NCBI RefSeq assembly: GCF_900111195.1
Contig: NZ_FOGL01000001.1
Coordinates: 124,001-188,000, forward strand
DNA length: 64,000 nt
Reading direction: 5' to 3'
DNA from: Gracilibacillus ureilyticus
Lineage (GTDB): Bacteria; Bacillota; Bacilli; Bacillales; Amphibacillaceae
Made by a program: the position numbers and the translations under genes. The stretch's first letter is position 1, and every line of letters begins with the position of its first letter. The notes under the pieces were generated by a model, which was not told the DNA's origin, made no database searches, and saw nothing but the letters and a program-made list of their open reading frames with translations. Positions 49,111-58,979 of the stretch are shown here, piece after piece.

Positions 49111-50955
49111 ATGAATATAATCGAACTGCCTGATTACTTAGCAAATAAAATAGCTGCAGGTGAAGTTGTCGAGCGACCAGCCTCTGTAGTAAAGGAGCTT
49201 GTCGAAAATAGTGTTGATGCGAAAAGTGACTGGATTAAAGTCGAAATTGAAGAAGCAGGGCTGCAGTCGATTAAAATAACAGATAATGGGAGCGGCATTC
49301 CCCATAGTGAATGTAAAAAGGCTTTTCTGCGTCATGCAACAAGTAAAATAAAGAATGAGTCTGACCTTTTCCATGTAAGAACACTAGGATTTCGCGGGGA
49401 AGCATTAGCTAGTATCGCTGCCGTCAGCCGTTTGCGAATACAAACCTCAACAGGAGAAGAAGCTGGAACTGTTTTAGAATTTGAAGGTGGGCATTTACAA
49501 TCGGAGAGCAGAAGTGATGCGAGAAAAGGGACGGAGATTCATGTTCAGGATATCTTTTTTAATACACCCGCCAGATTGAAATATCTAAAAACAGTGCATA
49601 CAGAATTAGGCCACATAACTGATATTATTAATCGAATCTCACTTTCTCATCCAAAAATAAGATTTGAATTAATTCATAACGGGAGGAAAATATTCCAAAC
49701 TACTGGAAAAGGGGATCTAAGACAAATTGCTGCAGCAATCTATGGTATGTCTGTGGCAAAAAAAATGATCCCAGTTTCAGCACAAACAACAGATTACTCG
49801 ATTCACGGCTTTATAGCCAAACCGGAGATAAACCGTTCTTCCAGGAATTATATAACCACAGTAGTCAATGGGAGAATAATTAGAAATCTTGGACTTGCAA
49901 GGGCAATTGCTGATGGTTATCACACATTATTGCCAATTGGACGGCAACCTATTGTTATACTGAATATTGAAATGGACCCGATACTGATTGATGTGAATGT
50001 TCATCCGACTAAGCTTGAAGTAAGATTCAGTAAAGAAAAAGAACTATTTTCAGCAATTGAACAAATGATAAAAAAAGCATTTCACAAGGAGACCCTCATA
50101 CCTTCAGGTAGTCAGCCAAAAGTGGAGAAGCAAAAGTCTGCCCAACACAGCTTTAATTTTGAGCAAACCACCTGGGAGCCGACAGCAGAAAAAAATGCCG
50201 TTGAAGATACTAATAAGAAAGAAAACCGGTTTTATGAACAGGATATAGTGTTGGCAAATGTAAATGAGGTTAATGAGCCTACTGGTGAAGGCGCAGTTAA
50301 TTCTATGAACACTGTTGAAGCACTTAGTAATTCTGAAGAAATAAATATACCAGAACATACTCTCGAAAAAGAACGAATTCCAATTCTCTATCCGATTGGT
50401 CAGCATCATGGCACATATATAATTGCCCAAAATGAAGAAGGTCTATATATAATAGACCAGCATGCTGCTCAGGAAAGAATAAAATATGAATATTTCAAAG
50501 AGAAAATTGGCGATGTGGATAGTATTTTGCAGGACTTATTAGTGCCAATAACATTTGAATTTACCTCACAGGAAGCATTAATTATCAGCCAGTATGAAGA
50601 TGAACTGAAAAAGGTAGGATTATTTTTTGAAAACTTTGGCCAAAATGCTTATATTGTAAGAACACACCCTGCATGGTTCCCTAAAGGTGATGAGGAAGAA
50701 ATCATTCGTATCATGGTTGATCAACTTATAAGAGAACAAAAGATCAATATTCATAAACTGAGGGAAGACGCTGCCATTCTCATGTCATGTAAAAAATCAA
50801 TTAAAGCGAATCACTATTTAAATAACAACGATATGGAACGATTACTGGATGATTTACGAAAATGTGAAGAACCTTTCACATGTCCTCATGGCAGACCGGT
50901 TATCATACAATTTACGAAATATGAAATGGAGAAGATGTTTAAACGCATTATGTGA
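49111..50955 (+). CDS. mutL: DNA mismatch repair endonuclease MutL
   Basis: 614 residues; begins at the base after the mutS stop. GHKL ATPase at the N-terminus ([21 protein letters not shown] near 17-37; [10 protein letters not shown] near 94-103), a variable linker about 335-430, and a C-terminal endonuclease domain with [12 protein letters not shown] near 447-458 (the DQHA-x2-E-x4-E nicking motif), SCKKSIKAN, and CPHGRP. The endonuclease motif is intact, as expected in a bacterium without MutH. Confidence 0.97.
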   Translation: MNIIELPDYLANKIAAGEVVERPASVVKELVENSVDAKSDWIKVEIEEAGLQSIKITDNGSGIPHSECKKAFLRHATSKIKNESDLFHVRTLGFRGEALASIAAVSRLRIQTSTGEEAGTVLEFEGGHLQSESRSDARKGTEIHVQDIFFNTPARLKYLKTVHTELGHITDIINRISLSHPKIRFELIHNGRKIFQTTGKGDLRQIAAAIYGMSVAKKMIPVSAQTTDYSIHGFIAKPEINRSSRNYITTVVNGRIIRNLGLARAIADGYHTLLPIGRQPIVILNIEMDPILIDVNVHPTKLEVRFSKEKELFSAIEQMIKKAFHKETLIPSGSQPKVEKQKSAQHSFNFEQTTWEPTAEKNAVEDTNKKENRFYEQDIVLANVNEVNEPTGEGAVNSMNTVEALSNSEEINIPEHTLEKERIPILYPIGQHHGTYIIAQNEEGLYIIDQHAAQERIKYEYFKEKIGDVDSILQDLLVPITFEFTSQEALIISQYEDELKKVGLFFENFGQNAYIVRTHPAWFPKGDEEEIIRIMVDQLIREQKINIHKLREDAAILMSCKKSIKANHYLNNNDMERLLDDLRKCEEPFTCPHGRPVIIQFTKYEMEKMFKRIM

Positions 50956-51024
50956 CAGATGAATTTAAACGCTCATTCATGTATACTTAAGGATGAAGCT
51001 TCCAACACGTGAAAGGACTTAAGT

Positions 51025-51957
51025 ATGAGAAAAAAGATCATTGTTATTGTTGGACCGACAGCAGTCGGCAAAACAGCATTAAGTATTGAAGCAGCAAAGA
51101 AATTTGATGGTGAAGTAATCAGTGGTGACTCGATGCAGGTATACCGTCACCTGAACATTGGGACTGCTAAAGTAACAAAGGAAGAGATGAAAGGAATCCC
51201 ACATCATTTAATTGATATTTTACATCCGGGAGATAATTTTTCTGTTGCAGATTTTCAGCATCGAGTGCGAGAGTGCATCGATGACATTTACTCACGTAAC
51301 AAAACGGTCATTATAGCCGGAGGGACAGGGTTATATATTCAGTCAGTTCTCTATGATTATAACTTTAGTGACCAAGCCAGAAGTATGGACTATCAAGAAG
51401 AAATAGAAAAGGAAATCAAAGAAAAGGGAATAGAGTCAGCGTATAACAGACTTAAAACGGTTGATCCTGATCAGGCAGCCAAGATTCACCCCAACAATGA
51501 AAGAAGACTGATAAGGGCGTTAGAAGTTTACGACCGTACTGGGTTTACAATGACTGAACAGCAACAGCGGCAACATGAGTCACGTTATGATCCTTATATT
51601 GTTGGACTTGAAATGGAAAGAACCATACTTTACAACAGAATTAATCGCAGGGTAGAAGCAATGCTGGAACAAGGATTACTTGAGGAAGTAAGGCGGATGG
51701 TTGATCAAGGGCTGGAGTACTCCCAGGCAATGCGGGGAATTGGTTATAAGGAACTTTTACCCTATATTAAAGGGGAAATCTCACTTGACCAGGCCGTAGA
51801 GTTATTAAAGAGGAATTCCAGGAGATTTGCAAAACGGCAATACACTTGGTTCCGTAATAAAATGTCAGTACACTGGTATGGAATACTGCCAGAGACTAAG
51901 GATCAAGTTTTTGAAAATATTTTAAAAGATTTAGAAGGATTCTTAAGAAAAAAATAG
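51025..51957 (+). CDS. miaA: tRNA dimethylallyltransferase MiaA
   Basis: Transfers an isopentenyl group to A37 of tRNAs reading UNN codons; its product is the substrate of MiaB (43338). 310 residues; P-loop GPTAVGKT at 10-17, SGDSMQVYRHLNIGTAK near 33-49, GGTGLYIQ near 98-105. ATG 51025 preceded by GTGAAAGGAC. Followed after 40 bases by hfq, a pairing common across bacteria. Confidence 0.96.
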   Translation: MRKKIIVIVGPTAVGKTALSIEAAKKFDGEVISGDSMQVYRHLNIGTAKVTKEEMKGIPHHLIDILHPGDNFSVADFQHRVRECIDDIYSRNKTVIIAGGTGLYIQSVLYDYNFSDQARSMDYQEEIEKEIKEKGIESAYNRLKTVDPDQAAKIHPNNERRLIRALEVYDRTGFTMTEQQQRQHESRYDPYIVGLEMERTILYNRINRRVEAMLEQGLLEEVRRMVDQGLEYSQAMRGIGYKELLPYIKGEISLDQAVELLKRNSRRFAKRQYTWFRNKMSVHWYGILPETKDQVFENILKDLEGFLRKK

Positions 51958-51996
51958 AATTAGTATTCTATAGAGAAAAAATGAGGAGGATACATA

Positions 51997-52221
51997 ATGT
52001 CTCAATCAGTAAATATTCAAGACCAGTATTTAAACCAGCTTAGAAAAGAAAGAATTCCTGTTACGGTTTTCCTTGTTAATGGATTTCAGGTACGAGGAAT
52101 TGTGAAAGCATTTGATAATTTCACTGTACTTATTGAAGTGGAAGGAAAACAACAACTCATTTTCAAACATGCGATATCTACATTTGTTCCAGCTAAAAAT
52201 GTTAATTTAGATAAAGAATAG
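51997..52221 (+). CDS. hfq: RNA chaperone Hfq
   Basis: 74-residue Sm-like hexameric RNA chaperone. Sm1 motif in [20 protein letters not shown] and Sm2 motif IFKHAISTF are clear. ATG 51997 after GAGGAGGAT. Its own terminator follows, so it is the last gene of the miaA-hfq pair; hflX comes next as in proteobacteria but under separate expression. Confidence 0.95.
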   Translation: MSQSVNIQDQYLNQLRKERIPVTVFLVNGFQVRGIVKAFDNFTVLIEVEGKQQLIFKHAISTFVPAKNVNLDKE

Positions 52222-52223
52222 AA

Positions 52224-52261
52224 CAATGGCGCTATTACCATCTAATAGCGCCATTTTCTTA
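52224..52261 (+). terminator. Terminator after hfq
   Basis: AATGGCGCTATTA (52225-52237) pairs with TAATAGCGCCATT (52243-52255), then TTCTT. Confidence 0.88.
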
Positions 52262-52326
52262 TACTGTAATTATGGATTCATAATCAATGTACTTTTAACA
52301 GAAGCTAAACCAAATAAAAAAAGAAG

Positions 52327-53580
52327 GTGATCCAAATAGAGAGGGTATTAATCATTGCAGTAATGAAAGATAAATCAGATGAAGAAAGATTTCACTACTC
52401 TATTAGTGAATTAGAGGCATTGGCTAATACAGCTAATGGAACGATAGTTGAATCGATTATTCAAAAACGACTTACACCTCATAGAGCAACATACCTCGGT
52501 GAAGGAAAATTACAGGAAGTTAAAGAGCTGACAGAAGATGAAGATATCGATGTTGTTATCGCCAACGAAGAATTATCGGGCAGTCAAATTAGAAATCTGC
52601 AGGAAGAATTACAAGTACGTGTAATAGATCGAAGTCAGCTTATCCTGGATATCTTTGCAAGCAGAGCAAGAACAAAGGAAGGAAAATTACAAGTAGAATT
52701 AGCGCAGTATGCCTATATGTTACCAAGACTTCATGGGCAAGGTACTGAATTATCCCGGTTGGGCGGTGGTATAGGAACCAGAGGACCAGGGGAAACGAAG
52801 TTGGAAACGGATCGGCGTCATATCCAGCGGAGAATGGATGAAATTAAGCAAAGATTAAAATCTGTCGTTAATCAAAGAGAACAATATAGAGATAACCGAA
52901 GAAAAAACCAATTGTTTCAAATTGCAGTGGTAGGTTATACAAATGCAGGTAAATCAACGATGTTTAATAACTTAACAAAAAGTGAATCATTACAGGAAGA
53001 CAAATTATTTGCGACATTAGACCCGTTAACTCGCAAAATGCACCTGCCGAGTGGGTTAGAGGTAATTATTACAGATACAGTAGGATTTATACAGGATTTA
53101 CCGACAGCATTAATTGCAGCATTCAGGTCCACATTAGAGGAAGTGAAAGAAGCGGATTTAATATTGCATGTTATTGATGTTGCCGCACCTGACAGAGATA
53201 ATCATGAATCAACTGTATTGAACTTACTGGATGAATTGGATGCAAGTAGTATTCCAGTAATTACTTTATATAATAAGAAAGATTTAATTAATGGGGAAAA
53301 TTTTGTGCCGAACAGCCATCCATATATGCTGTTGAGTGCATTGGAGGAAAAGGATCTAATGCAGCTTAAATGCGATATTGAAAAGGTGATCCAGAATTTA
53401 TGGGAATCTTACCATTGTGTTATTCCTGAAGGTAATGGCAAAGTTTTGTCAAAGCTGAAACAATATACGATTATGGATAAAGAAACATACCAGGATCATT
53501 TATTGGGTTATGAGGTTAGCGGCTTTGTTGATCCTAATCATCCGATAATGAAAGAGATAAAGGAGTACCATCAAGAATGA
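52327..53580 (+). CDS. hflX: GTPase HflX (YnbA)
   Basis: Ribosome-associated GTPase that splits stalled 70S ribosomes. 417 residues: N-terminal HflX domain with LTPHRATYLGEGKLQEV near 49-65, glycine-rich LGGGIGTRGPGETKLETDRR near 146-165, G domain with GYTNAGKST near 203-211, DTVGFI and NKKD. The GTG start at 52327 is uncertain: it is part of AAGGTGAT, and no better in-frame start is present before residue 13 (ATG). Overlaps ynbB by four bases. Confidence 0.93.
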   Translation: MIQIERVLIIAVMKDKSDEERFHYSISELEALANTANGTIVESIIQKRLTPHRATYLGEGKLQEVKELTEDEDIDVVIANEELSGSQIRNLQEELQVRVIDRSQLILDIFASRARTKEGKLQVELAQYAYMLPRLHGQGTELSRLGGGIGTRGPGETKLETDRRHIQRRMDEIKQRLKSVVNQREQYRDNRRKNQLFQIAVVGYTNAGKSTMFNNLTKSESLQEDKLFATLDPLTRKMHLPSGLEVIITDTVGFIQDLPTALIAAFRSTLEEVKEADLILHVIDVAAPDRDNHESTVLNLLDELDASSIPVITLYNKKDLINGENFVPNSHPYMLLSALEEKDLMQLKCDIEKVIQNLWESYHCVIPEGNGKVLSKLKQYTIMDKETYQDHLLGYEVSGFVDPNHPIMKEIKEYHQE

Positions 53581-54800
53581 TATCAGTAAATAAATTGCGA
53601 GAAACAGAAAAGGCGATTTCTCCAATCTTTAGTGAAATCGCTGAAACAGAAATATATAATCAGGAAAAAGTTCTGAAAGCTTTTCGGGAGAACAAGGTAA
53701 GTGACAGTGATTTTAATCCAACAACCGGTTACGGATATGATGACTATGGAAGAGATAAGTTAGAAGCAGTATATTCCACAGTATTTAAAGCTGAGGATGC
53801 GTTAGTCAGACCCCAGATAGCTTCAGGTACACATGCAATTACTACAGCACTCTTCGGAATACTCCGACCAGGCGACCAGTTATTATATATAACGGGTAAG
53901 CCTTATGATACTTTGGAAAGTGTTATCCAGTCAAATGGAGATGATATGGGATCACTGACGGATTTCGGGATAGAATATCAATCAGTTCCTTTAAAGAACG
54001 GAAAAGTGGATATGGAGATGGTGAGAGCAACTATGAGTAACAACACCAAGGTTGTTGCATTACAACGTTCAAAGGGTTATGATAACCGCCCGTCCATCTC
54101 CATAAATGAAATGCAGACAATTATTTCGGAAGTCCGTGAATTAAGCAGTGATGTCGTAATATTTGTGGATAATTGTTATGGAGAGTTTGTAGAGAAAAGG
54201 GAACCAATTGAAATTGGTGCAGACCTTATTGCAGGATCACTAATTAAGAATCCCGGCGGCGGGATCGCCAGAACAGGTGGATATGTTGCAGGGAATAAGC
54301 TGCTTGTTGAAAGGGCTGCAAATCGGTTAACCGCGCCCGGGATAGGAAAAGAGATAGGAGCAAGTTTGGGGATGCTTCAGGAAATGTTTCAAGGACTTTT
54401 TCTTGCACCGCATATTGTTAGCGAAGCTCTTCGGGGAGCGATATTCACATCTAAATACTTATCAGACCAAGGCTATGAAACTACACCGCATTATAAAGAA
54501 AAGAGAACTGATTTAATCCAGTCTGTGACTTTCCCTGCAGCAGATCAAATGATTGCTTTCTGTCAGGCTATTCAGACACAATCTCCGGTTAATGCCCATG
54601 TAACACCATATCCTGCACCAATGCCCGGATATAATGATCAGGTCATAATGGCGGCAGGGACATTTATGCAAGGTGCAAGCCTAGAGCTGACAGCAGACGG
54701 ACCGGTAAGGCCGCCATACACCGTATACGTGCAGGGCGGCTTGACTTATGCGCATGTAAAACTGGCAGTAATGAACGCCTGTGAAGCATTAAATAAATAA
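53577..54800 (+). CDS. ynbB: PLP-dependent protein YnbB, linked to EF-P modification
   Basis: 407 residues of the aluminium-resistance/methionine gamma-lyase-like family of fold-type I PLP enzymes. Phosphate-cup ASGTHAITTALFG near 81-93, aspartate in FVDNCYGEFVE near 196-206, Schiff-base lysine in GSLIKNPGGG near 220-229. In B. subtilis YnbB is one of the proteins required for the 5-aminopentanol modification of EF-P, like YmfF, YmfH and YmfI encoded at 31062-34347; the reaction is not settled. ATGA overlap with hflX. Confidence 0.87.
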   Translation: MISVNKLRETEKAISPIFSEIAETEIYNQEKVLKAFRENKVSDSDFNPTTGYGYDDYGRDKLEAVYSTVFKAEDALVRPQIASGTHAITTALFGILRPGDQLLYITGKPYDTLESVIQSNGDDMGSLTDFGIEYQSVPLKNGKVDMEMVRATMSNNTKVVALQRSKGYDNRPSISINEMQTIISEVRELSSDVVIFVDNCYGEFVEKREPIEIGADLIAGSLIKNPGGGIARTGGYVAGNKLLVERAANRLTAPGIGKEIGASLGMLQEMFQGLFLAPHIVSEALRGAIFTSKYLSDQGYETTPHYKEKRTDLIQSVTFPAADQMIAFCQAIQTQSPVNAHVTPYPAPMPGYNDQVIMAAGTFMQGASLELTADGPVRPPYTVYVQGGLTYAHVKLAVMNACEALNK

Positions 54801-54823
54801 ATTAGTTTAGATATAAGACCTGA

Positions 54824-54874
54824 TGTAAGTTTTCCTAACATCCCTTGACAACTAAGTTGCATCCCGGTTATAAT
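54824..54874 (+). promoter_or_regulatory. glnRA promoter with GlnR/TnrA box
   Basis: TGTAAGTTTTCCTAACA at 54824-54840 is a perfect TGTnA-N7-TnACA GlnR/TnrA site. It ends four bases before TTGACA (54845-54850), which is followed after 18 bases by TATAAT (54869-54874). This predicts autorepression by GlnR under nitrogen excess. Confidence 0.85.
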
Positions 54875-54906
54875 ATAACTATAAGTTAATAGAAAGAGGT
54901 GAGGAT

Positions 54907-55299
54907 GTGAGCGACATAGATAGACGTTCAATGCCACTATTCTCTATTGGGGTTGTAAAATCATTAACAGATTTAACTGCAAGACAAATTCGCTATTATG
55001 AGCAGCATCAACTCATTCATCCTTCACGTACTGAAGGAAATCAAAGACTTTTTTCCTTTAATGATGTTGATCGACTTCTGGAAATAAAAGAGTTGATCGA
55101 AAAAGGTATTAACTTAGCAGGCATAAAACAAGTATTATTAATGAAAGAAATGCCTAAAACAGTAGAGAAAGAAGCAGTAGAAACTCCTGAATTATCTGAA
55201 AAGGAATTGCGTAAAATGCTGCATAAGGAATTATTCGATGCTGGCAGGTTAGGTAAAACATCGTTAAGACAGGGAGAATTATCACGATTCTTCCATTAA
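54907..55299 (+). CDS. glnR: Glutamine synthetase repressor GlnR
   Basis: MerR-family repressor, 130 residues from GTG 54907 (AAAGAGGTGAGG upstream). N-terminal winged helix [20 protein letters not shown] near 26-45; C-terminal tail [10 protein letters not shown] that senses feedback-inhibited glutamine synthetase in relatives. Followed after 23 bases by glnA, and preceded by its own binding site. Confidence 0.95.
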   Translation: MSDIDRRSMPLFSIGVVKSLTDLTARQIRYYEQHQLIHPSRTEGNQRLFSFNDVDRLLEIKELIEKGINLAGIKQVLLMKEMPKTVEKEAVETPELSEKELRKMLHKELFDAGRLGKTSLRQGELSRFFH

Positions 55300-55322
55300 A
55301 ATATAAAGGAGAGGTAATGATC

Positions 55323-56654
55323 ATGGGATTTACAAAAGAAGAAATTAAAAAAAGAATTGAAGAAGAAAATGTTAAATTTATACGTCTGCAGTTCACAGAT
55401 CTTCTGGGAACTATAAAGAACGTCGAGATTCCATTAAGTCAGTTAGATAAAGCGCTGGACAACCAGATGGTTTTTGACGGTTCATCTATTGAAGGTTTTG
55501 TGCGTATCGAAGAATCTGATATGAAGTTGTATCCGGATTTAGATACATTCGTAGTATTCCCTTGGACATCTGAAAAAGGGAAGGTTGCTCGTTTCATTTG
55601 TGATATCTATAATACAGATGGTACACCTTTTGAAGGTTGCCCGCGTTATAACTTAAAACGCAATTTGAAAAAGGCGGAAGAATTAGGTTTTACTACATTT
55701 AATATTGGTACAGAGCCGGAATTTTTCTTATTCAAACTTGATGAAAAAGGTGAGCCAAGTTTAGAGTTGAATGATAAAGGCGGTTATTTTGATCTTGCAC
55801 CTACCGATTTAGGTGAAAACTGCCGTCGTGATATTGTATTAGAGTTAGAGGAAATGGGATTTGAAATCGAAGCATCGCACCATGAGGTTGCTCCAGGGCA
55901 GCATGAGATTGATTTTAAATATTCTGAAGCTGTTAAACACGCAGATGATATTCAAACATTCAAACTGGTTGTTAAAACTATCGCTCGTAAACATGGTCTG
56001 CATGCAACATTTATGCCAAAACCATTATTCGGTGTTAACGGCTCTGGAATGCATTGTAATATGTCATTATTCAAAGGGAAGACTAATACATTCTTAGATG
56101 AAAATGGACCATTAGAATTAAGTGAGACAGCTTATCAGTTTATTGCAGGTATTATTAAACACGCATTATCATTTACTGCAGTGACAAATCCGACAGTAAA
56201 CTCTTATAAACGACTTGTACCTGGGTATGAAGCACCATGTTATGTTGCATGGTCTGGTGCTAACCGAAGTCCGTTAATCCGTGTACCGGCTTCACGCGGA
56301 TTAAGTACTCGTGTTGAGGTGCGTAGTGTTGACCCTGCTGCCAATCCATATTTAGCTTTATCCGTATTGCTTGCATCTGGTTTAGATGGAATTGAAAATA
56401 AATTAGAAGCTCCTAAAGCGGTTGACCGTAATATTTATATTATGGATAAAGAAGAGAGAGAAGCAAACGGAATTGTTGATTTACCGGCAACCTTAGCAGA
56501 TGCACTGGAAGAATTGAAGAAAGACGAAATAGTGATAGAAGCACTTGGTGAACATTTATTTGAACATTTTGTTGAATCAAAAGAAATTGAGTGGGACATG
56601 TTTAGAACACAAGTTCACCCATGGGAAAGAGAACAATATATTCAGACATATTAA
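55323..56654 (+). CDS. glnA: Glutamine synthetase, type I
   Basis: Makes glutamine from glutamate, ammonia and ATP; in Bacillus it also controls GlnR and TnrA by direct contact. 443 residues from ATG 55323 (AAAGGAGAGG 8 bases upstream; ATG 55317 is too close). Signatures: [17 protein letters not shown] near 50-66, [16 protein letters not shown] near 232-247, and [10 protein letters not shown]. It is the short GSI-alpha type without the adenylylation site, regulated by feedback. Confidence 0.97.
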   Translation: MGFTKEEIKKRIEEENVKFIRLQFTDLLGTIKNVEIPLSQLDKALDNQMVFDGSSIEGFVRIEESDMKLYPDLDTFVVFPWTSEKGKVARFICDIYNTDGTPFEGCPRYNLKRNLKKAEELGFTTFNIGTEPEFFLFKLDEKGEPSLELNDKGGYFDLAPTDLGENCRRDIVLELEEMGFEIEASHHEVAPGQHEIDFKYSEAVKHADDIQTFKLVVKTIARKHGLHATFMPKPLFGVNGSGMHCNMSLFKGKTNTFLDENGPLELSETAYQFIAGIIKHALSFTAVTNPTVNSYKRLVPGYEAPCYVAWSGANRSPLIRVPASRGLSTRVEVRSVDPAANPYLALSVLLASGLDGIENKLEAPKAVDRNIYIMDKEEREANGIVDLPATLADALEELKKDEIVIEALGEHLFEHFVESKEIEWDMFRTQVHPWEREQYIQTY

Positions 56655-56658
56655 TTGA

Positions 56659-56690
56659 TAAAAACCCCTTCACGAAGTGAGGGGGTTTTT
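56659..56690 (+). terminator. Terminator after glnA
   Basis: AAAAACCCCTTCAC (56660-56673), loop GAA, GTGAGGGGGTTTTT (56677-56690). The next 260 bases up to the lexA terminator hold no gene that I can support; the only structure seen is the palindrome AGTAACGGGTTACT at 56799-56812. Confidence 0.88.
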
Positions 56691-56947
56691 ATATTTCAAT
56701 AGAGTAATAAAATCTATCGCTTTATGAATTTACAAAACTGCTAATATTTTTGTTGAATACAAAAAGGATAACCGTGTAAGTAGAAATAATTTTATAGGAG
56801 TAACGGGTTACTGTCTTCCCCACAGAAACTTTTGCATTTAAATTGTGATTTTTCATTTCAAAGAATGTGTTTTATTTGAATGAGGAAATAGTTTACAAAT
56901 GGCATCCTGTTTCTAAAGCAATGAATGATATTCTCACTACATTCAGT

Positions 56948-56980
56948 TAAAAAATTCTACATATTTCTATGTAGAATTTC
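56948..56980 (-). terminator. Terminator of lexA
   Basis: Perfect 11-bp stem, AAATTCTACAT (56952-56962) with ATGTAGAATTT (56969-56979); on the minus strand it is followed by a T run (the A run at 56949-56954). Confidence 0.85.
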
Positions 56981-56989
56981 ACTATCAAT

Positions 56990-57610
56990 CTATAAATGAC
57001 GGTATAACCCTACTACTTTTCCTAAAATACTTACATTATCATAAATTAGGGGTTCCATCGTCGCGTTTTCCGGCTGCAGTCTGATATGATCTTTCTCTTT
57101 AAAGAAGCGTTTAACAGTAGCCTCACTATCTTCTGTCATTGCCACTACAATATCTCCATTCACTGCAGTATTCTGCTGTTTTACAATAACTTTGTCTCCA
57201 TCAAAAATGCCTGCTTCTATCATACTGCTTCCTTCAATTACCAGTACGAATAGCTGATCGCCGCTATGTACATCTGTGCTGGGAATAGGTATATATTCTT
57301 CAATGTTTTCCACTGCTGTTATTGGCAGTCCTGCAGTAACTTTCCCGATAACAGGTGCAAAAGCAGCTTCAGGCTTAGGGATATCGATTTCATTGTCCTG
57401 TGTCAATACTTCAATTGCTCTAGGTTTCGTAGGATCTCTTCGAATGTATCCCTTTTTCTCCAGTCTAGCAAGGTGACCGTGCACTGTCGAACTGGAAGCT
57501 AGACCTACTGCTTGCCCAATTTCCCGAACAGAAGGGGGATATCCTTTTAAATCTACTTGTTCTTTAATATAAGCAAGGATCTGTTCCTGTCTTTTTGAAA
57601 GATTTGTCAT
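56990..57610 (-). CDS. lexA: SOS repressor LexA
   Basis: Represses the DNA-damage regulon and cleaves itself when stimulated by RecA filaments. 206 residues from the ATG whose first base is 57610, with AAAGGAG upstream; in-frame codons further up cover its own operators. Winged helix 1-65 ([20 protein letters not shown] near 25-44), cleavage site Ala93-Gly94, catalytic Ser129 in EGSSM and Lys167 in EATVKRF. Four LexA boxes lie in the gap to the divergent operon. Confidence 0.97.
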   Translation of the reverse strand: MTNLSKRQEQILAYIKEQVDLKGYPPSVREIGQAVGLASSSTVHGHLARLEKKGYIRRDPTKPRAIEVLTQDNEIDIPKPEAAFAPVIGKVTAGLPITAVENIEEYIPIPSTDVHSGDQLFVLVIEGSSMIEAGIFDGDKVIVKQQNTAVNGDIVVAMTEDSEATVKRFFKEKDHIRLQPENATMEPLIYDNVSILGKVVGLYRHL

Positions 57611-57646
57611 AATCGTTACTCCTTTAACGTATGATTTGTTAGAAAT

Positions 57647-57686
57647 ATTATAACATATGTTCGCCAGAATAACAAACACTCGTTCG
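57647..57686 (-). promoter_or_regulatory. lexA promoter with two LexA boxes
   Basis: Read on the minus strand: TTGTTA (57670-57675), 17-base spacer, TATAAT (57647-57652). Box CGAACATATGTTAT (57650-57663) covers the -10 and spacer; box CGAACGAGTGTTTG (57673-57686) touches the -35. Predicts tight autorepression. Confidence 0.8.
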
Positions 57687-57694
57687 AAAAACAC

Positions 57695-57743
57695 TTGACA
57701 AGAACCTTTGTTCGTATATAATAGAGGTACGAACAAAGGTTCT
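57695..57743 (+). promoter_or_regulatory. SOS promoter of the yneA-like/yneB/ynzC operon with two mirror LexA boxes
   Basis: TTGACA (57695-57700), 16-base spacer, TATAAT (57717-57722). LexA box AGAACCTTTGTTCG (57701-57714) fills the spacer, and CGAACAAAGGTTCT (57730-57743), its exact reverse complement, begins at the expected start site. Both fit the Bacillus consensus CGAAC-N4-GTTCG closely. Confidence 0.85.
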
Positions 57744-57757
57744 ATGGAGGGGTAATA

Positions 57758-57853
57758 ATGTTAAAAAAAATGTCTAAAATTGATCTATTCTATTTGATTT
57801 CTTTTGTAGCTGGTATAATCTTTTTATACAGCTCATTTATTTTTAATGTATAA
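57758..57853 (+). CDS. 31-residue SOS-controlled membrane peptide at the yneA locus
   Basis: First gene after the SOS promoter. ATG 57758 has GGAGGGG 5 bases upstream; the frame runs 31 codons to TAA at 57851. The product starts MLKKMSKID, then is hydrophobic from about residue 10 to the end ([19 protein letters not shown]): a short basic N-terminus and one membrane helix. B. subtilis yneA lies exactly here and encodes about 100 residues, a membrane helix plus a LysM domain, an SOS division inhibitor. The LysM part is wholly missing: only 26 bases separate the stop from yneB. Probably a miniature division inhibitor; inference. Confidence 0.7.
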   Translation: MLKKMSKIDLFYLISFVAGIIFLYSSFIFNV

Positions 57854-57858
57854 AATGA

Positions 57859-58545
<687 letters not shown>

Positions 58546-58546
58546 A

Positions 58547-58580
58547 GAAAGTATACAAATTAATATGTATACTTTTTTTA
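58547..58580 (+). terminator. Terminator after yneB
   Basis: AAAGTATAC (58548-58556) pairs with GTATACTTT (58567-58575), then TTTT. ynzC follows 27 bases later, so it may depend on readthrough. Confidence 0.8.
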
Positions 58581-58606
58581 TTTAGTTAACGTAAAGGAGT
58601 ATAATA

Positions 58607-58831
58607 ATGCTTTCTAAAGATAAAATAGCAAGGATTAATGAACTGGCAAAAAAGGCGAAAATAGAGGAACTTAGTCAGGAAGAGAAGAAGGAACAGCAGA
58701 CATTAAGGCAGGAATATTTGAAAAATGTGAGAAAGTCATTTAAAAACCATATGAAAGGAATGACAGTTATTGATCCAAATGGGAATGATGTAACCCCTGA
58801 TAAATTAAAGCAACTTAAATCGAAGAAATAG
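58607..58831 (+). CDS. ynzC: DUF896 family protein YnzC
   Basis: 74-residue helical protein of the DUF896/YnzC family ([20 protein letters not shown] at the start). In B. subtilis it is the third gene of the yneA SOS operon; its role is not known. ATG 58607 after AAAGGAG. The stop codon lies inside the stem of the following terminator. Confidence 0.87.
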   Translation: MLSKDKIARINELAKKAKIEELSQEEKKEQQTLRQEYLKNVRKSFKNHMKGMTVIDPNGNDVTPDKLKQLKSKK

Positions 58832-58852
58832 TGCACACTATTTCTTCGATTT
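58817..58852 (+). terminator. Terminator overlapping the end of ynzC
   Basis: AAATCGAAGAAATAGTG (58817-58833) is the exact complement of CACTATTTCTTCGATTT (58836-58852): 17 pairs with a nominal 2-base loop. Long and symmetrical, hence possibly bidirectional. Confidence 0.8.
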
Positions 58853-58979
58853 TCATACATTATTGTGCAATTAATATAAAAAATTAGCTTTTTTTGATAG
58901 AGATACTTGTCTAATCTTCATTTTCGTTATAGGATTATAGATGTGCGTACATATATTGTTTTTTGAAAGGGGAACTAAA

